NCBI GenBank assembly: GCA_964555295.1
Contig: CAZKRL010000005.1
Location: 47,971-111,970, forward strand
Direction: 5' to 3'
Source: CAZKRL01 sp964555295
Lineage (GTDB): Bacteria; Bacteroidota; Bacteroidia; Flavobacteriales_D; Sanyastnellaceae
Length of the DNA stretch: 64,000 bases
In this document: positions 8,889 through 17,249 of the stretch, one piece after another
How the letters are laid out: each line of letters begins with the position of its first letter
How positions within the stretch are numbered: position 1 is the stretch's first letter
Translations under genes and position numbers: made by a program
Notes under the pieces: generated by a model
Databases searched by the model: none
What the model saw: only the letters and a program-made list of their open reading frames with translations
What the model was told of the DNA's origin: nothing

Positions 8889-10307
8889 GTGAAGAAATTT
8901 TCTTTGTGGATTGGACCGGTATTGTTCTCAATGTCATTATTGACGGGGTCTTTCGTCTCAAATCACCAATACGCACTGGTTATCGGTGTAATGCTTTGGA
9001 TGTTGTGGTGGTGGATTTCCGAGTCGGTTGACATGGGTGTTACGTCGCTGCTCCCAATCGTGCTGCTTCCTTTAACAGGACTGCTCAATTTGGAGCAGAC
9101 ATGTTTAGCGTACGGTAATCGTTATGTGTTTCTTTTCTTGGGAGGATTTGTTCTGGCACTCGCCATGGAAAAAACGGGCCTTCACAAGCGATTGTCTTTA
9201 ATGATCGTGATGCGAACAGGTTCAAAGCCTGATCATATCATTCTCGGTTTTTTGATTGCATCGTTTTTAATTTCTATGTGGATTAGTAATACGGCAACCA
9301 CGATGATGATGTTGCCAATCGCGGCCGCCACTGTAAGAATGATTCTTGAAAAGCACAAAGCCTCTGGCAGAGAGCGACCTGATCTATTTGCCTCTGCTGT
9401 GCTGCTCTCAATTGCCTACGGGGCGAGTATTGGTGGTATTGCCACGCTAATTGGTTCACCACCTAATGCTGCAATGGCAGGAATACTGCAAAAATCCTAT
9501 GGTGTCGAGGTTACGTTTATGAAGTGGTTCGTTGTTGGATTTCCTTTTGCTTTGGTGTTGTTGTTACTCACATATTTTCTCATGGTGAAATGGCTGTTGA
9601 GAAATCATATGACCGGCGCCAAGGAAGCGCATTCGATAATTTCCGATGAATACCGAAAGCTTGGACCATGGAGCAAGGATGAGGTACGTGTGATGCTATT
9701 GTTTGTCTTAACCGCGTTGGCTTGGATGGGGCAGTCGTATATCGCAGTTTTGCTTGAACTTATTCATTTGCAATGGAGCGATACTGCCACGGCGGTTGTT
9801 GCGGCCATAGCATTGTTTTTGGTGCCTTCATCAAAGAGTCGAAATGCAATCATGGAATGGAAGGATACGCGTGATTTACCGTGGAATATTCTTCTAATGT
9901 TCGGCGCAGGTATGGCTTTGGCTCTCGCTTTTGAGAATTCCGGCTTGGCGCAGGTAATGGCGTTTCATTTAAGGCCGGATGACGATATGAGTGTTTTTTT
10001 CTTTGCCACTATTCTCTGCGGGGTGGGTCTCGTGCTTACTGCGTTTATGAGTAATATCGCTATGGTCAATATGTTTGTTCCTGTTACTGCAGCAATATCG
10101 ATGTCGATGAATTTGTCACCGGAGTTTTTTGCCATTCCAGTTACTATGGCCGCCAGTTGTGACTTCATGTTTCCCATGAGCACCCCACCCAATGCAATCG
10201 CATACAGCAGTGGATTGGTGCCAGCAAAACTGATGTTCAAAACTGGAGTGTGGGTCAATATGGTGTCATGGATTTTACTTTCTGTTATGCTCTATTTCTG
10301 GATGTAA
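8889..10307 (+). CDS. DASS/SLC13 family sodium-coupled anion transporter
   Basis: A 472-residue inner-membrane protein with about 11-12 hydrophobic segments. Family features are MLWMLWWWISESVDMGVTSLLP-type helices, the first re-entrant SNT motif in WISNTATTMMMLP (about residues 133-135) and IGSPPNA. The inverted-repeat second motif reads SNI instead of SNT (FMSNIAMVNMFVP, about 387-389), so one sodium/substrate loop is altered. Substrates in the family are dicarboxylates, citrate or sulfate; which one cannot be told. The start codon is GTG (8889). It stands alone between two oppositely spaced gaps. Confidence 0.88.
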   Translation: MKKFSLWIGPVLFSMSLLTGSFVSNHQYALVIGVMLWMLWWWISESVDMGVTSLLPIVLLPLTGLLNLEQTCLAYGNRYVFLFLGGFVLALAMEKTGLHKRLSLMIVMRTGSKPDHIILGFLIASFLISMWISNTATTMMMLPIAAATVRMILEKHKASGRERPDLFASAVLLSIAYGASIGGIATLIGSPPNAAMAGILQKSYGVEVTFMKWFVVGFPFALVLLLLTYFLMVKWLLRNHMTGAKEAHSIISDEYRKLGPWSKDEVRVMLLFVLTALAWMGQSYIAVLLELIHLQWSDTATAVVAAIALFLVPSSKSRNAIMEWKDTRDLPWNILLMFGAGMALALAFENSGLAQVMAFHLRPDDDMSVFFFATILCGVGLVLTAFMSNIAMVNMFVPVTAAISMSMNLSPEFFAIPVTMAASCDFMFPMSTPPNAIAYSSGLVPAKLMFKTGVWVNMVSWILLSVMLYFWM

Positions 10308-10361
10308 TCCATTTTTTATGGCATGTTGAAAATACCGTTTCATAATTTTATCGGAAGTGCT

Positions 10362-10369
10362 GACATTTG
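10362..10369 (+). promoter_or_regulatory. Possible -7 box placed 4 nt before ftsE
   Basis: GACATTTG matches TAnnTTTG at 7 positions (the first T is missing) and ends 4 nt before the ftsE ATG. If used, the mRNA would be leaderless or nearly so. No -33 box is seen. Confidence 0.3.
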
Positions 10370-10373
10370 AGGC

Positions 10374-11087
10374 ATGAATTCTCGATCGAACGATTTTGTT
10401 ATCTCGCTTGAAGGTGTAGATATCAAGCAACGTGGAAACATCATATTAAAGAACGTTAGTCTCAAAGTGCGCGATGGCGAGTTCATTTATCTTATCGGAA
10501 AGACGGGTAGCGGTAAAAGCAGTTTGCTGAAGACACTCTATGCGGATCTTCCAATGAAGTCCGGCAATGGAAGTGTCTGTGGCTATAATCTTGCCGTTAT
10601 TAAGCGAAAGGAGATTCCCTATCTGAGAAGGAAATTGGGGATTGTTTTCCAGGATTTTGAATTGCTCACCGACCGTTCGGTAAATGATAACCTTGAGTTC
10701 GTTTTATTGGCTACCGGTTGGAATGATGCCCGTGCAATGAAGAGTCGCATGCAGAGTGTACTCGAGCTCGTTGGTCTAGAAGGTCGCGGTGATGATATGC
10801 CACATGAACTTAGCGGCGGCGAGCAGCAGCGTGTTGTAATTGCCCGTGCATTACTGAATACACCGCAATTGATTTTGGCCGACGAACCAACGGGCAATCT
10901 CGATCCCAAAACCAGTATTGAAATATTAAATCTTTTGCTTGCTATCAGTAAGGCTGGAACTGCTGTGTTAATGGCTTCACACGATTATACAACCATGCAG
11001 AAGTTTTCCAGTAGGGTCATAGTTTGCGACGGACAAACCGTATCTGAGACCGCTGGTATCAGTGAGTTTGAGAGGGTGCATTCATGA
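10374..11087 (+). CDS. ftsE: FtsE-type ABC transporter ATP-binding protein
   Basis: A 237-residue ABC ATPase: Walker A GKTGSGKS at 42-49, Q-loop FQDFELL, signature LSGGEQQR at about 144-151, Walker B LILADEPTGNLD, and switch His in ASHDY. The closest recognised type is FtsE, which with the membrane protein FtsX regulates peptidoglycan hydrolysis at division. No ftsX lies nearby, which is common in Bacteroidota. It instead leads a tight operon with two glycosyltransferases (4-bp overlap with the next gene). LolD-like or other FtsE relatives cannot be fully excluded. Confidence 0.8.
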   Translation: MNSRSNDFVISLEGVDIKQRGNIILKNVSLKVRDGEFIYLIGKTGSGKSSLLKTLYADLPMKSGNGSVCGYNLAVIKRKEIPYLRRKLGIVFQDFELLTDRSVNDNLEFVLLATGWNDARAMKSRMQSVLELVGLEGRGDDMPHELSGGEQQRVVIARALLNTPQLILADEPTGNLDPKTSIEILNLLLAISKAGTAVLMASHDYTTMQKFSSRVIVCDGQTVSETAGISEFERVHS

Positions 11088-11860
11088 GCGATGTAACTGT
11101 TTCGGTGATCATGCCGGTTCGCAATTGTGCGACAACTGTCGAAGAGACACTGAAATCAATCCTTTCGCAACGGAATGTGGAGTTTGAATTGATCGTCGTA
11201 GACGGCCACTCTAACGATGGTACCTCCGAAATGGTCAAAAAGTTATTGCGTAACTCAGATTATTATGAACTGCAAAATGGACAGGGATTGTATGCAGCAA
11301 TCAATAAAGGTATTTCGCTTGCATCTGGTCAATGGATATACATTATCGGTGGAGATGATCGGCTGCGTAATGACAACGTCCTGTCTCTTCTAACGCAGAA
11401 TGTAAGTCGGGATATTTTACTTGTATATGGCGACGTAATGTATCATGGTAATTCGTCATCATGGGTGAGAAATCATCACATAAGCTCTTTCGGCTGGGGG
11501 TTGATCTGGCGCAATACATTGCATCAGCAATCGGTCCTATATCGTCGTGAATTATTCAAAGATTTTATGTTTCATCAAGGCTTTAATGTGCTCTCCGATT
11601 ACGCCTTTCATCTTCGGCTTTTTATACAGAAATACGTACATATTCGAAATTCAGCGTATCGGCCGATGATTATCGCCAGTTGCGGTGCGAATGGATTGTC
11701 GAAGCGTTTTACTGTTGATCTTTACAAGGAGGAATTAAAAGTTCGAAAATTTGCAATGCCCTTTTGGTTATTCTTTCTAACTGCTCCATGGGTTTTTATC
11801 AAGTGTTTTCTTAAAGTTAGTCTTTTTAAGCGGGGTGTTCCTAATCAAGAGGTAAGGTGA
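11084..11860 (+). CDS. Family 2 glycosyltransferase
   Basis: A 258-residue GT-A enzyme. VSVIMPVRNCATTVEETLKSI opens the nucleotide-binding fold; LIVVDGHSNDGT follows, and the DXD-like site is IIGGDDRL at about residues 89-92. Hydrophobic residues near 225-245 (FFLTAPWVFIKCFL) suggest peripheral or single-pass membrane contact. The acceptor is unknown; envelope glycan synthesis is likely. It overlaps ftsE upstream and the next gene downstream by 4 bp each, so the three are co-translated. Confidence 0.88.
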   Translation: MSDVTVSVIMPVRNCATTVEETLKSILSQRNVEFELIVVDGHSNDGTSEMVKKLLRNSDYYELQNGQGLYAAINKGISLASGQWIYIIGGDDRLRNDNVLSLLTQNVSRDILLVYGDVMYHGNSSSWVRNHHISSFGWGLIWRNTLHQQSVLYRRELFKDFMFHQGFNVLSDYAFHLRLFIQKYVHIRNSAYRPMIIASCGANGLSKRFTVDLYKEELKVRKFAMPFWLFFLTAPWVFIKCFLKVSLFKRGVPNQEVR

Positions 11861-12843
11861 AGGTATTAATTTCTCCGCTTGACTGGGGGCTTGGACACGC
11901 AGCACGACTGATTCCGATCATTCGGCAACAATTGGCGCTGGGACATGAAGTTACCATTGCTTCACAACCCTTGCAGGCCGGTGTTATTCAAAGGCACTTT
12001 CCTGCATTAGAAATAATCACTGATTTTCCCGCATATTCTCCGGTATATTATTCTCGTCTGCCAATTTCTTTGAGTATGCTAATGCAATCTCCGAGATTCT
12101 TAGCCACTGTGTTGCGAGAGAAATTATGGTTGCGTGATGTCATGAAACATCGTCGCTTTGATCATATTATAAGCGATCATAGACTTGGTTTGTATCATCC
12201 TGATGTGCGTTCAACATTGTTGATTCATCAAATTTGTATTCATTCTGTTTCCCTGCTTAAACCCGTGTTGCGGAGTCTTCAGTCATTGCTTATCCATCAT
12301 TTCGACGAGTGTTGGATACCTGATTATCCTGATCAACGATTGAGCGGCGCACTAAGTTCAAATGATCATATTACTATTCCCATAAAGTTTATTGGTCCAC
12401 TGTCCAGGTTTGATGGGCCTATTCCTGTTGGCGAGGATTGTCAGTACAAGTGGATGGTGATTGCCTCAGGCCCTGATCCTCTCAGAGATGTATTCGTGAA
12501 AAAGATGATGGCTATTCTTGAAGGGAAGGGCTATAAATCTTTGGTGTTATGTGGCTTGCCCGACCGTTCTCAGGAAGGTACAAGAGGAAACGTTGTTTGG
12601 GTTTCACATTTGAATGATGCCCAATTTCAGAGGGCAATTTCCCAATCTGAATCAATCCTTTGTAGGTCGGGGTATAGCACTTTAATGGATCTCGATGTGT
12701 TTCAGCGTCGCGCGCTATTGGTTCCAACCACGGGTCAGACTGAGCAGGAGTTTCTCGCTCATTTTCACGCGAAATCAGGAAATCACGATGTCTGTCTGGA
12801 ACGGGATATGAATGACTTTTTCAATCGGGATTATCAAGGATAA
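11857..12843 (+). CDS. MurG/UGT-like (GT-B) glycosyltransferase
   Basis: A 328-residue protein with an N-terminal GT28-like motif (SPLDWGLGHAARLIPIIRQ) and a C-terminal Rossmann half with VIASGPDPLRD and ILCRSGYSTLMDLDVFQRRALLVPTTGQTEQEFLA. That last stretch is the nucleotide-sugar site pattern (G/S-G-x-S-T then P-x-x-x-Q-x-E-Q). This family is widespread in Bacteroidota and has no assigned acceptor. The start codon is GTG, in a 4-bp overlap with the GT2 stop. Together with GT2 it probably builds or decorates an envelope glycan or lipid. Confidence 0.82.
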   Translation: MKVLISPLDWGLGHAARLIPIIRQQLALGHEVTIASQPLQAGVIQRHFPALEIITDFPAYSPVYYSRLPISLSMLMQSPRFLATVLREKLWLRDVMKHRRFDHIISDHRLGLYHPDVRSTLLIHQICIHSVSLLKPVLRSLQSLLIHHFDECWIPDYPDQRLSGALSSNDHITIPIKFIGPLSRFDGPIPVGEDCQYKWMVIASGPDPLRDVFVKKMMAILEGKGYKSLVLCGLPDRSQEGTRGNVVWVSHLNDAQFQRAISQSESILCRSGYSTLMDLDVFQRRALLVPTTGQTEQEFLAHFHAKSGNHDVCLERDMNDFFNRDYQG

Positions 12844-12893
12844 CAATGAATGGTTGAGTGGTTCGAGGATGATGTTTTTGTAATTTTATTCTG

Positions 12894-13736
12894 ATGCAGT
12901 TTACACCACAGCAAATTGGTAAGTATTACGATGTAACCCGTGATCATTACCGGTATTTCTGGCAGATGTCAAAATGCAGAGCGTTGCATTACGGGTATTG
13001 GGATAAGTCAACAAGGAATTTCGCCGAGGCGATGGCACGTATCAATGCAGAGCTGGCCTCAACTGCCGGGATTGCCGATGGCATGAAGATTCTCGACGCA
13101 GGTTGCGGTGAAGGCGGCAGCATGATCTGGCTGGCACAGCATTTTAATTCATCCATCAACGGAATTACCCTCAGCAAGAAACAAGTAGAATCAATAAAGC
13201 AGTATGTGGCTTTCCATAAGTTGAACGGTGTTTCGGTGGCCCTGATGGATTACCATCAAACCGATTTTCCCAGCGGGTCTTTCGACGTGGTATGGGCCGT
13301 TGAAAGTCCTTGCCAATCACCCAATAAGCCAGCATTTCTCAAGGAAATGTATCGATTGCTGAAACCCGGCGGTAAGTTGGTAGTAGCCGATTATTTTATG
13401 TGTGAAAATCCTCATGAGAAGCAATTGTATTACATGCAGCAATGGGCTTACTCCTGGACCCTCGAGTCATATGCTACTCTTTCTGAATTTACGCAGGGAG
13501 CCGCTGACGTGGGCTTTGAGCTGAAATATCAGCGAGATATTACCATGAATGTGCTGCCGTCAGCGCTTAGATTGTACCGTGCTTCCTTGATCGGAATCCC
13601 AATGGCCGCTGTGTATAATTTATTGCATCCAAAAGTTTCCGATGAAGGGAAGCGCAATGTTTGGAGCGGATATTGGCAATTTAAAGCGCTAAAGCTCAAA
13701 GCATGGACATACAATATCCTACTGTTTCAAAAGTAA
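12894..13736 (+). CDS. Class I SAM-dependent methyltransferase (sterol/tocopherol-type)
   Basis: A 280-residue enzyme with the SAM motif LDAGCGEGG at 67-75, DVVWAVESPCQSPNK as the post-II motif, and FLKEMYRLLKPGGKLVVADYF as motif III. The N-terminal segment IGKYYDVTRDHYRYFW...LHYGYWD resembles the sterol C24/gamma-tocopherol/cyclopropane synthase branch, so a lipid or quinone-like substrate is plausible but not shown. The last 18 bp overlap convergent folP. It starts 50 bp after the glycosyltransferase and may be part of that operon. Confidence 0.8.
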   Translation: MQFTPQQIGKYYDVTRDHYRYFWQMSKCRALHYGYWDKSTRNFAEAMARINAELASTAGIADGMKILDAGCGEGGSMIWLAQHFNSSINGITLSKKQVESIKQYVAFHKLNGVSVALMDYHQTDFPSGSFDVVWAVESPCQSPNKPAFLKEMYRLLKPGGKLVVADYFMCENPHEKQLYYMQQWAYSWTLESYATLSEFTQGAADVGFELKYQRDITMNVLPSALRLYRASLIGIPMAAVYNLLHPKVSDEGKRNVWSGYWQFKALKLKAWTYNILLFQK

Positions 13737-14609
13737 GTCGCCGTCGTTCATGTCATTTAGAGCACAATAAATACTAACGGTATCTACTGCGGCTTTCACG
13801 TCGTGAACACGTAAAATGCTCGCTCCACGCTCGAGCAGAAGCGCATGCATCGCAGTGCTGCCATAAAGTGATCCGTCAGCATCACTTTGGGTAATCTCCT
13901 GAATGAAGCGCTTGCGGGAAACCCCCGTTAGAACAGGAAAACCCATAGGCAGTAACGTCTGTAATTCTCGCAGCACGGTGAGATTGTGTGCACTCGTTTT
14001 TCCGAATCCAATTCCGGGATCGATGATAATATCGTTCATGCCACGCTGTATAAGTCGACGAGTGGTGTTCAGAAAGAATTTGGTGAGATCTGCGGTAATG
14101 TCGACGTACTCAGGTTGCACCTGCATGGTCTCGGGTGTTCCTTGCATGTGCATCAAGACGTAAGGCGCTCTGTGTTGGATAGCAACGTCTATAATTTTCG
14201 GATCTATCGTTCCCGCGCTGATGTCATTGATGATCGCTGCGCCGGCATTCAGGGCTGATTCCGCTACCGCGCTGTGATACGTGTCGATGGAAATGAGCAT
14301 TTCGGGTATTTCCTTATGAATCACTTCGATTACGGGAATTACACGTTGTAATTCTTCGGATGAAGAAATTCTAACCGAACCAGGGCGAGTACTTTGTCCA
14401 CCAATATCAATTATAGTTGCTCCCTCTTGTTGCATGAGCACAGCTTTGGCAATAGCTTCATCGATGTTAGCCATTCTGCTTTCGGCGTAGAACGAATCAG
14501 GGGTGATGTTCAGAATCCCCATAACGGCAGGCCTTTGAAATGTTTTGATCTCATCCTTTACCCGCATGGTAAAGGGAGTAAATTTTGATGGGTTGGTGTA
14601 ACTGTCCAT
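13719..14609 (-). CDS. folP: Dihydropteroate synthase
   Basis: Condenses p-aminobenzoate with dihydropterin pyrophosphate in folate synthesis. The TIM-barrel motifs are complete: GILNITPDSFY, GATIIDIGGQSTRPGS, SIDTYHSAVAESAL, INDISAG, YVLMHMQGTPETMQ, IIDPGIGFGKT and GVSRKRF. Its 296 residues are slightly long because of about 25 extra N-terminal residues; an internal ATG (TMRVKDE) would give the usual length. It is convergent with the methyltransferase (18-bp overlap) and divergent from the DUF1599 gene. Confidence 0.95.
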   Translation of the reverse strand: MDSYTNPSKFTPFTMRVKDEIKTFQRPAVMGILNITPDSFYAESRMANIDEAIAKAVLMQQEGATIIDIGGQSTRPGSVRISSSEELQRVIPVIEVIHKEIPEMLISIDTYHSAVAESALNAGAAIINDISAGTIDPKIIDVAIQHRAPYVLMHMQGTPETMQVQPEYVDITADLTKFFLNTTRRLIQRGMNDIIIDPGIGFGKTSAHNLTVLRELQTLLPMGFPVLTGVSRKRFIQEITQSDADGSLYGSTAMHALLLERGASILRVHDVKAAVDTVSIYCALNDMNDGDLLLKQ

Positions 14610-14635
14610 TCTCTGCCCAAATTTGCGACGCTTTT

Positions 14636-15178
14636 ATGGATGCTCAACTTACTTCAAGGCAATATGATGCCGTTATCAATGAATGTCGCCATTTGTTTGA
14701 GGCCAAAACCCGCGACTATGGTACGGCCTGGCGTGTGCTTAGACCGAGCAGTCTGACCGATCAGATTTTTATCAAGGCGCAGCGAATCCGAACCATTGAA
14801 ACTACCGGGGAAAACAAAGTGGGCGAAAGCGCACGCGGTGAGTTTGTGGGAATCGTGAATTATGCCATCATGGCTTTGATTCAATTGCATTTTGATGAGG
14901 AGAAACGAATGGAGATTCCCCTGGCTGAGACGCTTCAACTCTATGATCATCAGTCGCTGGTCACGAAGAATCTGATGCTCGCAAAAAATCATGATTACGG
15001 TGAGGCCTGGCGCGACATGCGTGTTTCTTCTTTTACAGATTTGATTTTGATGAAACTACTGCGCATAAAACAGATTGAAGACAACAGTGGCCATACTTCA
15101 GTGAGTGAAGGTATTGAAAGCGGTTATCGTGATATCGTCAACTACGCCGTTTTCGCATTGATAGTAACGCCGGTGTAG
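14636..15178 (+). CDS. Tandem DUF1599 (nucleotide-modification-associated domain 1) protein
   Basis: With the chosen ATG at 14636 the protein has 180 residues and is a duplication of one module. Both halves carry K-x2-DYG-x-AWR-x3-R-x-SS-x-TD, near residues 24-42 and 117-135, followed by a RI-x2-IE helix and a later YxxIVNYA motif. DUF1599/Nmad1 is an all-alpha family linked by others to nucleotide metabolism; no reaction is established. The frame stays open up to 14585, but that start would overlap folP's start. It is divergent from folP with about 26 bp between start codons. Confidence 0.8.
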   Translation: MDAQLTSRQYDAVINECRHLFEAKTRDYGTAWRVLRPSSLTDQIFIKAQRIRTIETTGENKVGESARGEFVGIVNYAIMALIQLHFDEEKRMEIPLAETLQLYDHQSLVTKNLMLAKNHDYGEAWRDMRVSSFTDLILMKLLRIKQIEDNSGHTSVSEGIESGYRDIVNYAVFALIVTPV

Positions 15179-15231
15179 GTTGCGTGGTCTCATGACCTGC
15201 CACCATTGAATTTACGCTCATCGAAACTTTT

Positions 15232-15264
15232 TTTGTAGGAATGTGAATTGGCAGTTTATATTTG
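15232..15264 (+). promoter_or_regulatory. Sigma-A promoter of rplU-rpmA
   Basis: A -33 TTTG (15232-15235) is followed after 21 nt by TATATTTG (15257-15264), a full match to the Bacteroidota TTTG-N19~21-TAnnTTTG promoter. Predicted transcription begins near 15271, giving a leader of about 30 nt. This is one of the best promoters in the window. Confidence 0.8.
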
Positions 15265-15302
15265 CCGCCCCTTACAAAAAAGGAAATTTAAAAACCCAAA
15301 AT

Positions 15303-15611
15303 ATGTACGCAATCGTTGAAATTGCAGGGCATCAGTACAAAGTACAAAAAGATCAGCAGATCTTCGTTAACCGTTTGCAGAATGCAGAGGGTGAGAAGGT
15401 GAGCTTCGACAAAGTTCTCCTGACGGAGGATGGCGGAAAAGTATCTGTTGGCGCCCCGGCATTGGCAGGCATGAAGGTAACTGCCCGCGTAGACAAACAC
15501 CTGAAAGGAGACAAGGTGATTATCTTCAAAAAGAAAAGACGTAAAGGATATCAGAAGAAGAATGGCTTCCGTGCTTATCTCACTTCTCTTACTATTGAGT
15601 CAATCGGTTAA
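15303..15611 (+). CDS. rplU: 50S ribosomal protein L21
   Basis: A 102-residue large-subunit protein. It begins MYAIVEIAGHQYKVQ, the family N-terminus, and has FDKVLL, VGAPAL, and near the end the basic KKKRRKGYQKKNGFRAYLT stretch that contacts 23S rRNA. The open frame extends 20 codons upstream, but that part contains the promoter, so the ATG at 15303 is the true start. It is followed by rpmA after 20 bp, the conserved L21-L27 operon. Confidence 0.97.
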   Translation: MYAIVEIAGHQYKVQKDQQIFVNRLQNAEGEKVSFDKVLLTEDGGKVSVGAPALAGMKVTARVDKHLKGDKVIIFKKKRRKGYQKKNGFRAYLTSLTIESIG

Positions 15612-15631
15612 TCGATAAAAATTAAAATACC

Positions 15632-15886
15632 ATGGCACACAAAAAAGGTGAAGGTAAAGTAAAGAACGGTCGCGAGTCGGAAAGCAAACGCCTCGGAGTA
15701 AAACTATATGGTGGTCAAACCTGCATCGCAGGAAATATCATCGTTCGTCAGCGTGGTACCCGTCACAATCCGGGTCTCAACGTTGGTATAGGTAAAGATC
15801 ATACGTTGTTCGCTCTCACAAATGGAACTGTAGAATTCCGTAAGAAGCGCGACAATAAATCATACGTCTCGGTAATCCCAGCTTGA
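15632..15886 (+). CDS. rpmA: 50S ribosomal protein L27
   Basis: An 84-residue protein whose N-terminal tail reaches the peptidyl transferase centre. It has NGRESESKRLGVK, GNIIVRQRGTRHNPG and VGIGKDHTLFAL, all family hallmarks. The tail begins MAHKKGEGK without any cleavable extension of the Firmicutes type. It is the second gene of the rplU operon and is followed by a strong terminator. Confidence 0.97.
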   Translation: MAHKKGEGKVKNGRESESKRLGVKLYGGQTCIAGNIIVRQRGTRHNPGLNVGIGKDHTLFALTNGTVEFRKKRDNKSYVSVIPA

Positions 15887-15907
15887 TAAAGGGACGTTAA
15901 GAAATTT

Positions 15908-15935
15908 ACCCGCGCCCCGGTGCGGGTTTTTTTTT
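15908..15935 (+). terminator. Rho-independent terminator of rplU-rpmA
   Basis: ACCCGC pairs with GCGGGT across an 8-nt loop and is followed at once by nine T residues, 22 bp after the rpmA stop. Confidence 0.85.
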
Positions 15936-15971
15936 GATAATATTCCAAGATATTACTCATAATTTGTAGCC

Positions 15972-17249
15972 ATGTTACAGGTAAGCACCCTCAGAGAAAA
16001 GAAGGAAGAAATCTTAGCCGCTCTGGCTAAACGGAATAAGGATTTTACTGCACAAATAGAGAGAATAATTGCCCTGGATGATGTTCGTAAACAGTCTCAG
16101 GGAAAATTGGACGAGGCCCAGGCCGAGATCAATCGCATATCCAAAGAGGTAGGCGAACTCTTCAAGAGCGGTCGAAAAGAAGAGGCCGATACCCTCAAAG
16201 CACGTGTATCAACGTTGAAAGATTCGATTCGAGAGGTTGAGCCTGAACTTTCTCAAACCGAATCTGAATTGCATGCCCTCCTTTGTCAGGTACCAAATGC
16301 GCCGGCGAACGAGGTGGTTTTCGGTGCGGGACCTGAGCAAAATGTTGAAGTAACCCGATGGGGTCAACCTCCATTATTGAAGGATGCAAAGCCCCATTGG
16401 GATCTTATCACCGAATACGACATCATTGATTTTGAATTGGGGAATAAAATTGCCGGTGCAGGATTCCCCGTATACAAAGGTCAGGGTGCAAGACTTCAGC
16501 GCGCATTGATCAACTTCTTTCTCGACGAGGCCATCAAGGCAGGGTATCGTGAAATGCAACCACCGCTTATGGTCAATGAGGCCAGCGGTTTTGGGACCGG
16601 GCAATTGCCCGATAAAGAAGGTCAGATGTATCACACCGCCGCCGACGATCTGTACCTCATACCTACGGCAGAAGTGCCACTGACCAATTTGTACCGTGAC
16701 GTAATTCTTAAAGAACAGGAGCTTCCAGTGAAAATGGCAGGATACACTCCTTGTTTCCGCAGAGAAGCTGGTAGTTGGGGGGCACATGTTCGTGGCTTGA
16801 ACCGTTTACATCAATTTGATAAAGTGGAAATTGTGCAGCTCGCCCATCCGGATAACTCTTATGAGAAACTTGAGGAAATGGTTGCGCATGTCAGCGGAAT
16901 TCTGCAAAAACTTGGATTGCATTATCGTATCCTTCGACTCTGTGGTGGTGATATGGGATTTACTTCGGCACTCACCTATGATTTCGAGGCATGGAGCGGT
17001 GCTCAGGAGAGATGGCTGGAGGTTAGCTCCACATCGAATTTTGAAACCTATCAGGCCAACCGTCTGAAGTGCAGATTCAAAAATGCGCAAGGGAAAATGC
17101 AGCTCGTGCATACCCTCAATGGAAGCGCCCTGGCCTTGCCCAGAATAGTAGCTTCAATCCTTGAAAACAATCAGACCCCAGAGGGAATCAAGATGCCCGA
17201 GGCATTGATTCCGTATACGGGTTTTAGTATGATTCATAAACCCTCTTGA
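15972..17249 (+). CDS. serS: Seryl-tRNA synthetase
   Basis: Class II synthetase that charges tRNA-Ser (and supplies Ser-tRNA-Sec where present). The N-terminal 110 residues form the long antiparallel coiled coil that binds the tRNA variable arm. The catalytic domain has GTGQLPDKEGQMY, the motif 2 region TPCFRREAGSWGAHVRGLNRLHQFDKVE and motif 3 NGSALALPRIVASILENNQ. Its 425 residues are the normal length. An AATTTG box lies 5 nt before the ATG, but the match to consensus is incomplete. Confidence 0.97.
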   Translation: MLQVSTLREKKEEILAALAKRNKDFTAQIERIIALDDVRKQSQGKLDEAQAEINRISKEVGELFKSGRKEEADTLKARVSTLKDSIREVEPELSQTESELHALLCQVPNAPANEVVFGAGPEQNVEVTRWGQPPLLKDAKPHWDLITEYDIIDFELGNKIAGAGFPVYKGQGARLQRALINFFLDEAIKAGYREMQPPLMVNEASGFGTGQLPDKEGQMYHTAADDLYLIPTAEVPLTNLYRDVILKEQELPVKMAGYTPCFRREAGSWGAHVRGLNRLHQFDKVEIVQLAHPDNSYEKLEEMVAHVSGILQKLGLHYRILRLCGGDMGFTSALTYDFEAWSGAQERWLEVSSTSNFETYQANRLKCRFKNAQGKMQLVHTLNGSALALPRIVASILENNQTPEGIKMPEALIPYTGFSMIHKPS

